5,462 bases of DNA from CAYJOG01 sp964371695 [NCBI: uncultured bacterium]. GTDB lineage: Bacteria > CAYJOG01. The first letter of the stretch is position 1. Every line of letters begins with the position of its first letter. Below the pieces are notes generated by a model. The model saw only the letters and a program-made list of their open reading frames with translations. It ran no database searches and was not told the origin of the DNA. Position numbers and translations under genes: made by a program. Shown one piece after another: positions 1 to 4,427 of this stretch. Location of the stretch: contig CAYJOG010000216.1 in NCBI GenBank assembly GCA_964371695.1, positions 1 through 5,462 on the forward strand, given 5' to 3'.

Positions 1-472
1 CGGGCCTCAGAAAACCCTGGTTGTCCGGCGTGAGGGCTCCCAGCGAAAAACTGGCGGCGGCGCCAAAAGGTTTGAAGTCCTGCCCCAGGGTGAAATCCAG
101 CGGCAGAAAACTGGCCGAAAGGTTGTTTTGCCCCATGGGAAAAACCAGGGGTTGTTTCAGTTGAAGCCCGGTTTGGGTTTCCTTCACCAGCATCAGCCGC
201 CAGCGGTCGCGGGAGAGCGGCAGCAGAAAACCACCGCTGGTGTTGATTTTGCTGCTTTGGGTTTCTCCCTGTGCGTTGACGGCCAGCAGATAAAAGTCGC
301 CATTTGCAGAGATTTGACGTGTTCTGGCCAGCACGGCCGGGGCAACACGGCCGCTCAGCACCACGGTGGTGATGGGCACCGGGGCCGAGGCCTCACCGCC
401 GCAACCCACCAGACCAGCCACAAGGGCCAAAAAGAGAAAAAAAGAAATAAGGTGCTGCGGTTTCAACGGCAT
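1..472 (-). CDS. Lipoprotein of unknown function, N-terminal 157 residues (runs off the window)
   Basis: This frame starts with ATG at 472 and stays open through base 1. An in-frame TAA lies eight codons upstream, so ATG is the natural start; a TTG five codons upstream is the only other start visible. The start site has only a weak purine stretch (GGCAGGG). Residues 1-24 form a lipoprotein signal: short polar start with Lys4, hydrophobic core at about 8-22 and lipobox Leu21-Val22-Gly23-Cys24, followed by Gly-Gly-Glu. The mature protein should therefore be lipidated and anchored in a membrane facing the periplasm or the outside. After the signal the sequence alternates hydrophobic and polar residues with many Gly, Asn and Thr (LSGRV, YLLAVNAQGE, INTSGGFLLPL), suggesting beta-sandwich modules. 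I do not recognise the family. It is the last visible gene of the pgs operon, 95 nt after the repeat protein, so a role in export or surface retention of the polymer is possible but only inferred. Confidence 0.8.
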   Translation of the reverse strand, partial: MPLKPQHLISFFLFLALVAGLVGCGGEASAPVPITTVVLSGRVAPAVLARTRQISANGDFYLLAVNAQGETQSSKINTSGGFLLPLSRDRWRLMLVKETQTGLQLKQPLVFPMGQNNLSASFLPLDFTLGQDFKPFGAAASFSLGALTPDNQGFLRP

Positions 473-567
473 GGTCTGCCCTGCCAATTATTCGGCAAAG
501 AACGGGCCATTATGAACAGCACACAGCAAGGGCGGGGGCTTATTGCCCAAGCAAATGTGCTTGCCGA

Positions 568-1032
568 TTATTCCACGTCGGGCGAAAGCACGGATTCCTT
601 GCCCTTGGCGTTCACCAGCCGCAGCATGGTGGCTTCTTTGCTGGCCACCAGATTCACGGCGTCTTTGTCTTTGCCGTGCTGCATGGCAAACACCGATTCG
701 CCGCTTTCCATGTGTACCTGCATCACGCGGGGGGTGCCGGTGCTGTCCAGCAGGCTCACGCCCTGGGCTTCGTCGTCCTGGCTCAGCAACACGCGGGGGT
801 TGCCGTTTTTGTCCACCAGGGAAAAATGCACGGCGTTTTCGTCGTCAATGAAGGCCTGCAGCCTGGGTTTGCCGTTGCTGCCCAGAATGGCAAGTTCCTT
901 GACGGTGACCGAGTTGAAATCGGCGTCGGCGGAACCGGCCGTGACGGGTTTGGGGGCTAATGTGGCCTGGAAGGCCGCCGCGCCGATGAAGCCTGAGGTG
1001 AAGCAGGCCAGTAGAAGGGATGGTGTGCGCAT
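568..1032 (-). CDS. Small exported or membrane-anchored repeat protein, unknown function (154 aa)
   Basis: The start at 1032 is chosen because AGGAGG sits 6 nt upstream and a hydrophobic signal begins directly after it. The frame can be extended to 1188, but that would overlap pgsW by about 120 nt and lacks such a site. Residues 5-23 are hydrophobic and end in Ala-rich sequence, so this is a signal peptide or an N-terminal anchor. From about residue 48 the protein is made of imperfect repeats of about 22 residues with the pattern N-G-x-P-R-V, a beta strand, a polar stretch, then S/L-L-x-D: N53-G-K-P-R57, N76-G-N-P-R80, T98-G-T-P-R102, with weaker copies near 120 and 143. This looks like a small beta-solenoid or stacked-hairpin fold. 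The gene follows pgsW by 32 nt in the same operon, so it may act with the poly-gamma-glutamate machinery outside the cytoplasm. No enzyme motif is visible and I cannot name the family. Confidence 0.85.
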   Translation of the reverse strand: MRTPSLLLACFTSGFIGAAAFQATLAPKPVTAGSADADFNSVTVKELAILGSNGKPRLQAFIDDENAVHFSLVDKNGNPRVLLSQDDEAQGVSLLDSTGTPRVMQVHMESGESVFAMQHGKDKDAVNLVASKEATMLRLVNAKGKESVLSPDVE

Positions 1033-1038
1033 GGTGCG

Positions 1039-1044
1039 CCTCCT
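1039..1044 (-). promoter_or_regulatory. Ribosome binding site of the repeat-protein gene
   Basis: On the minus strand the bases read AGGAGG, a perfect Shine-Dalgarno core, 6 nt before the ATG at 1032. It lies in the 32-nt gap after the pgsW stop and decides the start in favour of 1032 over the longer frame beginning at 1188. Confidence 0.8.
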
Positions 1045-1064
1045 GGGATTGGGATGTTGGGGTT

Positions 1065-2240
1065 TCAGGCGAGCATTTCGGGTTCTTCGTGGGGGGCGGC
1101 GGGTGGCTTGGCTTGGGGCAGGGGTTCGTCGCTCAGCCGCCTGCGCTGGGGGCGGAAAATGCGCCGCATCAGGTCCACGCGTCCGCACAGGGTGATGAAC
1201 ACCAGCAGGAACCCCAAGGCCAGCATGATGACAGGGCGTTTGGGCATTTCCTTGATGAACACGCCGCCCTGGCCCGGCGGGGGCAGTTTGGCGGGAGCGA
1301 CGGGCAGGTCATAGAGATGGGCGAGGTTCACGGCCTCCAGCAGGTGGATGACAGGGATTTTTTTCTCGGCCATGCGAAAGGCCACGCCTTTGGGTTGTGC
1401 GCTGGAAACGGGCAGGGTGAGGTTCAGGCCGCTTTTGATGAGGTCGCGGTTGGCCGAGCTGCCCAGACTGGTGATGCCCCCCCCCACGTTGATGTAGGCG
1501 CGGATGGGTCGCCCGGCGGCCAGGGTTTCGTAAAGGGACATGCGGGCGCGGATGCCCCCTGCGGTGTTGGTGAAACGCAGGCGTCTCAAGCCCGCACGGC
1601 GAATGGCCCTGTCCATGAGGTCCACGCCTTTTTTGCTCAGCCCAGCGCCCCTGTCCTGACTGCCGCCCCGTGTGGCGGCCACGCTGTGGCGGGTGAAAAG
1701 GCCCGCTTCGTAAAGCGATTTTTCCATGTCCAGCCATGTCATTTCCGGCCAGGTGGCCCCGTGGTTGCTGGCCCCCACCGAGGAGATCACCAGGCCTTCC
1801 AGATCCAGCGCCTGCATGGCGCACCACGTGGCCACGTTCAGCCCCGGCATGGAGCCGGTCATGCTGGCAGAGACCAGATCGCGGGGCCGCACGCCCGCTT
1901 TTTTCAGCAGGTCCACCACCACCGCCGCAAAGTTGGGGTTGGTGGTGGTGAGCTTGGCCCGCAAAATGCCGGTGTCGGTGGTGATGGGGGTGAGCAGCGG
2001 GCCGATGAGGCCGGTGCGGTTGGGGTCGCGGTTGCCCACAAAGGCCTGGGGCACCTGCATGGGAATCACCCGCTGCAGATGCACCGTGGCCCGCTGCATG
2101 CACTGGGCGGCCAGCAGTTTTTCTTCACGGTTGGCCTGGGGCACGGTGAGGTTCACCTCTTTGACGCCCACATAGGTGAGCACCGCCACCAGCGCCATCA
2201 CCACCAGCAGCCACGTGGGGTGTTGCGACTGGCGAATCAT
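1065..2240 (-). CDS. pgsW: Poly-gamma-glutamate system protein PgsW (391 aa)
   Basis: The protein resembles the family named 'poly-gamma-glutamate system protein', which is encoded beside pgsB and pgsC homologues; the biochemical role is not established to my knowledge. The start at 2240 overlaps the pgsC stop as ATGA and has GGAGG 7 nt upstream; the longer frame to 2543 runs inside pgsC and is rejected. Topology: a transmembrane segment at about residues 9-26, a large domain at about 27-334, a second transmembrane segment at about 335-353, then a basic, Pro-rich tail (RRIFRPQRRR). By the positive-inside rule both ends are cytoplasmic and the large domain is outside. Visible landmarks are TPITTDTG near 84-91, SASMTGSMPGLN near 125-135, SSVGASNHGATWPEM near 153-167 and a Gly-Gly-Gly loop at 253-255. 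In this operon it occupies the slot that pgsA/capA fills elsewhere, so it may serve in export or in completing the synthase; that is inference. Confidence 0.85.
   Translation of the reverse strand: MIRQSQHPTWLLVVMALVAVLTYVGVKEVNLTVPQANREEKLLAAQCMQRATVHLQRVIPMQVPQAFVGNRDPNRTGLIGPLLTPITTDTGILRAKLTTTNPNFAAVVVDLLKKAGVRPRDLVSASMTGSMPGLNVATWCAMQALDLEGLVISSVGASNHGATWPEMTWLDMEKSLYEAGLFTRHSVAATRGGSQDRGAGLSKKGVDLMDRAIRRAGLRRLRFTNTAGGIRARMSLYETLAAGRPIRAYINVGGGITSLGSSANRDLIKSGLNLTLPVSSAQPKGVAFRMAEKKIPVIHLLEAVNLAHLYDLPVAPAKLPPPGQGGVFIKEMPKRPVIMLALGFLLVFITLCGRVDLMRRIFRPQRRRLSDEPLPQAKPPAAPHEEPEMLA
1477..1485 (-). repeat. Nine-base homopolymer (G9) inside pgsW
   Basis: Nine C in a row on the plus strand (nine G in the coding strand) encode Val252-Gly-Gly-Gly255. 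With nine bases the frame stays open to the second membrane segment. A slip of one base would shift the frame and remove the C-terminal third of PgsW. Runs of this length are slippage-prone in general; whether this one varies cannot be seen from one sequence. Confidence 0.6.
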
Positions 2241-2701
2241 GCCCCGGCCTCCGGATAAACCAGCATGAGCACCAGCTTCACCAGCACCGCGCAGGTGCCC
2301 ATGACCGTGAGGGTGCGCAGGGCCCCCTGGCGCTCCATCCAGTGGGCCAGCAGGCCGGGCACGATGATGCCGATGGCCTGCACCTCTGGTGAGCCAAGCA
2401 GGCCATAGGGCTGCTGGGCCTGCAAAAGGGTGGCCACGTTGGTGCAGAAACGCGCCAGCACAAACCCCACAATCAGCGTGACCACCACGCGCCTGCGGCC
2501 ATAAATGAAGGTGAAAAACGAAAACAGGCGCACCACCTGCCATGTGAGCAGGCCCGCCGTGACGGTCACGGCGAGGCGCAGGGGTTCATCCAGATGCAGG
2601 GCCACATAACCGGGCACCACCATGCCCCCCGCCGCCAAACCAAAAAATTCGCTGAAAATGAGGCTAAGCACCAACCCCAGACCAATAGCGGCCTCGGTCA
2701 T
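2237..2701 (-). CDS. pgsC: Poly-gamma-glutamate synthase membrane subunit PgsC/CapC (154 aa)
   Basis: PgsC is the small integral membrane partner of the PgsB ligase, and the two together form the catalytic core that makes gamma-linked polyglutamate at the cytoplasmic membrane. The protein matches PgsC of Bacillus in length (about 150 residues) and in the conserved blocks: LSLIFSEFFG (12-21), VVPGYVAL (28-35), YGRR (67-70) with a following hydrophobic stretch, and GIIVPGLLAHWMERQG (111-126). Hydrophobic segments lie near 5-26, 43-65, 70-93, 105-120 and 129-149. The start at 2701 is chosen because it gives the family's usual N-terminus and has a G-rich ribosome binding site 6 nt upstream; the frame can be extended to 2764, but that lies inside pgsB. 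It overlaps the end of pgsB by 38 nt and the start of pgsW by 4 nt, indicating coupled translation of all three. Confidence 0.95.
   Translation of the reverse strand: MTEAAIGLGLVLSLIFSEFFGLAAGGMVVPGYVALHLDEPLRLAVTVTAGLLTWQVVRLFSFFTFIYGRRRVVVTLIVGFVLARFCTNVATLLQAQQPYGLLGSPEVQAIGIIVPGLLAHWMERQGALRTLTVMGTCAVLVKLVLMLVYPEAGA
2248..2252 (-). promoter_or_regulatory. Ribosome binding site of pgsW inside the pgsC end
   Basis: The minus strand reads GGAGG, 7 nt before the ATG at 2240. It lies within the last codons of pgsC, just before the ATGA stop-start overlap, and supports the short pgsW start with coupled translation. Confidence 0.7.
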
Positions 2702-3860
2702 ATTCCACCCCCCTTTCATTGAAATAATGCCCAATGGCCTGACCCATGTTCTTGATGTTGCCAATGCCCATCACCAGACCGGTCTCCTGCACCCGTTCGG
2801 CGATGGCCTGATACACCACCTCCGGCTGCGTCACGCCCAGGTCTTCCAGGCGGTCTTCGGGCAGGCCCAGGTGGGTGGCGTGGCGGATGACGCTTTCGGT
2901 GTCGTCGCCGGTGACGAGGTAAAAATTCGCATCCATGCGCGTGGCGATGAGCTGGCCCATCTGCTCGCTGCGGCTCTGGCGGTCGCTGCGGGTGTTCACC
3001 AGCACGCCCCAGCTCTGGTGGTGGGTGAACAGGTTCTTCACCCGCTTCCAGTTCATGACGGTGCTTTCGGGGTCGTTGGCGGCGAAACAGTCCACAAAGT
3101 CCACCTGTTTGTTGTGGTGGTGAATGCTGTAAACCCGTGTCACGCCGGGGTCGGGCACGGCGGCGTACATGCCCCGCAGGGCGTCTTCCTGCCCCACGCC
3201 GTGGTGCGCGCACACCGCCAGGGCCAGGGCCACGTTTTCTTCGTGCTCCAGATAACTGAAACCCGCCATCATCTGGGGGGTGATGTTTCCGGGCGTGGTG
3301 GCCACCACGCGGGCGCGGCGTTTGGCGGCTTCTTCCTGAATCAGGGGCAGCAGTTCCTGTTCGGCGGTGAAGACCACCTCGCCGTGGGGAATGGTGGTAC
3401 ACAGGGCCATGCCCACGTCGCGCACGGTGGGGCCCATCACGTCCAGGTGGTCGGGTCGGATGTTGGTGATGACCCCGGCGGTGGCGCAGATCATTTTTTC
3501 GGCGCTCAGGCGCTGGTTAAAAGGGTTGAGCGCCATGCATTCAATCACCAGCGCGTCGCTTTTGTGTTTCACAGCGTGGCGCATGATGCCCAGTTGTTCG
3601 ATAATGTTGGCGGGGCCGGGGCGGAAGATCAGTTCGTCGGTTCCGTTGGGCAAAATCATGCGCGGCTCGGTGCCGGTGACCTTGGCGAAGGTGCGCACGC
3701 CCCCGGCGCTCAGGCCCCCGGCAATGAGCCGCGTGACGCTGCTTTTGCCCCGTGTGCCGTTGACGTGAATGCGCACCGCCAGCCGCCCCACGTTGCGCTG
3801 ATGGCGGGCAAATTCAAACGCGCCGTAACCCAGAAGGCCCGCCGCGAGCATTTCACTCAT
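2664..3860 (-). CDS. pgsB: Poly-gamma-glutamate synthase ligase PgsB/CapB (398 aa)
   Basis: PgsB is an ATP-dependent amide ligase of the Mur-ligase-like fold that joins glutamates through their gamma-carboxyl groups, working with PgsC at the inner face of the cytoplasmic membrane. Visible signs: a short hydrophobic N-terminus (4-17) followed by FARHQRN, as in Bacillus PgsB; the P-loop VNGTRGKSSVTRL (33-45); VTGTEPRMI (61-69); VIECMALNP (105-112); ITNIRPDHLDVMGPT (131-145); FAANDPEST (259-267); and GLVMGIGNIKNMG near the end (361-373). The length agrees with the family, about 390-400 residues. I chose ATG at 3860 because it aligns with the Bacillus N-terminus. No good Shine-Dalgarno precedes it; ATG at 3851 (with a weak GAGTGA) and an upstream TTG at 3902 are alternatives. 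It is the first gene of the operon, preceded by the repeat-filled intergenic stretch. Confidence 0.95.
   Translation of the reverse strand: MSEMLAAGLLGYGAFEFARHQRNVGRLAVRIHVNGTRGKSSVTRLIAGGLSAGGVRTFAKVTGTEPRMILPNGTDELIFRPGPANIIEQLGIMRHAVKHKSDALVIECMALNPFNQRLSAEKMICATAGVITNIRPDHLDVMGPTVRDVGMALCTTIPHGEVVFTAEQELLPLIQEEAAKRRARVVATTPGNITPQMMAGFSYLEHEENVALALAVCAHHGVGQEDALRGMYAAVPDPGVTRVYSIHHHNKQVDFVDCFAANDPESTVMNWKRVKNLFTHHQSWGVLVNTRSDRQSRSEQMGQLIATRMDANFYLVTGDDTESVIRHATHLGLPEDRLEDLGVTQPEVVYQAIAERVQETGLVMGIGNIKNMGQAIGHYFNERGVEYDRGRYWSGVGA
2708..2716 (-). promoter_or_regulatory. G-rich ribosome binding site of pgsC inside pgsB
   Basis: The minus strand reads AAAGGGGGG, ending 6 nt before the pgsC ATG at 2701. 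It pairs with the 16S tail if one G-U pair is allowed. It lies wholly within the pgsB coding sequence, where it encodes part of Asn-Glu-Arg-Gly-Val, so it serves two frames. It decides the pgsC start at 2701. Confidence 0.65.
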
Positions 3861-3932
3861 GGGCACGGCGGCCAGTGTGAAAGGCGGCGCGGTCAAAAAC
3901 AAGTCGCAGGGGGGCTGTGGACGTGAAGCCGG

Positions 3933-3949
3933 TCACGAAAAAAACGTGA
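3933..3949. promoter_or_regulatory. Dyad TCACG-A7-CGTGA upstream of pgsB
   Basis: Perfect 5-base arms flank seven A (seven T in the sense of transcription). It lies 73 nt before the chosen pgsB start and could be an operator-like site or a weak RNA hairpin in the leader. No regulator is recognised, and chance occurrence of 5-base arms is not excluded. Confidence 0.3.
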
Positions 3950-3967
3950 TGTGTGCGAATAACCTGC

Positions 3968-3996
3968 CGTCATTCCAGCGAAGGCGGCAGTCCAGT
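3968..3996 (+). repeat. Decayed copy of the CATTCCCGC / GCGGGAATCCAG dispersed repeat
   Basis: It begins CGTCATTCCAGCGAAGGCGG and ends in TCCAGT. It matches the reverse complement of 4349-4377 at 21 of 29 positions by my count. The inner palindrome pairs at only 5 of 8 positions, so this copy looks eroded. An alternative 6-bp stem, CTGCCG (3964-3969) with CGGCAG (3985-3990), exists here. Confidence 0.55.
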
Positions 3997-4042
3997 TGAA
4001 ACAAGAAAATCACACCTTTTTCTGTTCCCTTTCATGGGGACC

Positions 4043-4069
4043 AGTAGCCACAGGCGTCCTCGCCTGTGG
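4043..4069 (+). repeat. REP-like element 1: AGTAG tag plus 9-bp hairpin
   Basis: After AGTAG at 4043-4047, CCACAGGCG (4048-4056) pairs perfectly with CGCCTGTGG (4061-4069) around the loop TCCT. A GTAG tetranucleotide at the 5' foot of a palindrome is the hallmark of REP elements linked to RAYT transposases. No transposase is in the window. Confidence 0.75.
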
Positions 4070-4074
4070 TCCCG

Positions 4075-4104
4075 CCTGCCTTCATTTATAACAATGCAGG
4101 CAGG
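4075..4104. repeat. Inverted repeat CCTGCC / GGCAGG
   Basis: Six-base arms at 4075-4080 and 4099-4104 enclose an AT-rich 18-base spacer; a shifted pairing GCCTGC (4074-4079) with GCAGGC (4096-4101) is equally possible. It follows REP-like element 1 directly and may be part of the same repeat unit. Confidence 0.45.
4085..4093 (-). promoter_or_regulatory. Possible extended -10 promoter for the pgs operon
   Basis: The minus strand reads TGTTATAAA, that is TG-n-TATAAA, a five-of-six match to an extended -10 box. No good -35 is seen at the usual distance, which an extended -10 can tolerate. Transcription would begin near 4078 and give a leader of about 215 nt containing the first hairpin. This is the best candidate I see but remains weak. 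Confidence 0.25.
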
Positions 4105-4130
4105 ATGCCCATGGCTGCCACCATTACGGG

Positions 4131-4155
4131 AGTAGCGGCGGTGTCCACACCGCCG
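4131..4155 (+). repeat. REP-like element 2: AGTAG tag plus 8-bp hairpin
   Basis: AGTAG at 4131-4135 is followed by CGGCGGTG (4136-4143), the loop TCCA and CACCGCCG (4148-4155), a perfect 8-bp stem. It faces element 3 head to head, with the GGAGTAG tags at the outer ends (4129-4135 and 4212-4218). Confidence 0.75.
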
Positions 4156-4191
4156 TGAATGGCAAAAACCACTGCTTTTGTTTTGGTGGTT

Positions 4192-4216
4192 GCGCGGTGC
4201 GGACACCGCGCCTACT
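4192..4216 (-). repeat. REP-like element 3: AGTAG tag plus 8-bp hairpin, inverted
   Basis: Read on the minus strand: AGTAG (4216-4212), GCGCGGTG, loop TCCG, CACCGCGC. The stem is perfect, 8 bp. It shares the loop-proximal CGGTGTCC with element 2 but has a different stem base. With element 2 it makes an inverted doublet resembling a REPIN, and the spacer holds a further 6-base inverted repeat, AACCAC (4167-4172) with GTGGTT (4186-4191). Confidence 0.75.
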
Positions 4217-4229
4217 CCAAAATGGTTGT

Positions 4230-4255
4230 GGCGCGACGGGGGCGTCGCGCCTACT
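4230..4255 (-). repeat. REP-like element 4: AGTAG tag plus 8-9-bp hairpin, inverted
   Basis: Read on the minus strand: AGTAG (4255-4251), then GCGCGACG, loop CCCC, CGTCGCGC and a final C. The stem is perfect and reaches 9 bp (4230-4238 with 4243-4251) if the last G of the tag pairs. Same orientation as element 3, 13 nt beyond its GGAGTAG tag. Confidence 0.75.
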
Positions 4256-4348
4256 CAAAAAAGGCTGTTTTTTCAGGGGTTTTTGCTTAACTTAACCGCT
4301 ATGGGCAGGATGCTTGCGCCACCAGAACTGGATTTTTTCTTATGTCTG

Positions 4349-4377
4349 ACTGGATTCCCGCAGATGCGGGAATGGCG
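4349..4377 (-). repeat. Intact copy of the CATTCCCGC / GCGGGAATCCAG dispersed repeat
   Basis: ATTCCCGC (4354-4361) pairs perfectly over 8 bp with GCGGGAAT (4366-4373) around AGAT, and CTGG/CCAG flanks it. Repeats of this look are common dispersed elements in many Gram-negative genomes. It is the inverted partner of the decayed copy at 3968-3996, so the two flank the REP-like island. It lies about 50 nt after the kinase stop, but no T-run follows, so a terminator role is not supported. Confidence 0.65.
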
Positions 4378-4427
4378 TCGGGAGAAACCGGGGCCTTTTC
4401 TTTTTCCAGCCTCCAGCCTCCTCGTTC

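Larger units (their letters stand above)
3861..4427. other. Non-coding, repeat-filled region between the kinase gene and pgsB
   Basis: This 567-base stretch holds no convincing gene: short frames exist on both strands but cross the palindromes, lack ribosome binding sites and resemble nothing I know. It contains four GTAG-tagged hairpins, a pair of inverted ATTCCCGC-type repeats near the two ends, an inverted repeat with arms CCTGCC/GGCAGG, the dyad TCACG-A7-CGTGA close to pgsB, and a short tandem TCCAGCC TCCAGCC at 4405-4418. None of the hairpins is followed by a T-run on the minus strand, so there is no clear intrinsic terminator after the kinase gene. The pgs operon promoter should lie here unless pgsB is read through from the kinase gene. 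Confidence 0.8.

Noticed and set aside
536-563. Small hairpins in the gap between the repeat protein and the lipoprotein (CAAGCA/TGCTTG at 548-563; GGGC/GCCC at 536-548)
   Set aside because: The stems are only 4-6 bp, mutually exclusive and without a T-run, so a terminator or regulatory role is not supported.
568-1032. Reading the repeat protein as a lipoprotein because of Leu-Leu-Ala-Cys at residues 7-10
   Set aside because: The cysteine comes after only about four hydrophobic residues, far too early for a lipoprotein signal; the hydrophobic stretch continues to residue 23.
128-1195. Long plus-strand frame (355 codons) over the lipoprotein, the gap and the repeat protein
   Set aside because: It is antisense to two genes with good signal sequences, runs across the intergenic gap, has no ribosome binding site and shows no recognisable domain.
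1020-2258. Plus-strand frame of 412 codons, rich in His and Gly, antisense to pgsW
   Set aside because: The low-complexity composition is the expected shadow of GC-rich codons of pgsW, which has membrane segments, a ribosome binding site and family similarity.
2622-3926. Plus-strand frame of 434 codons antisense to pgsB
   Set aside because: Same reason: pgsB carries a P-loop and several family motifs, while this frame has only His/Gly/Val-rich sequence.
4043-4256. CRISPR array
   Set aside because: The hairpins differ in stem sequence, are irregularly spaced and face both directions; there are no uniform repeats or spacers.
4349-4377. Intrinsic terminator of the kinase gene
   Set aside because: The hairpin is strong enough, but the bases after it on the minus strand (CCAGTCAGACATAAG) contain no T-run.
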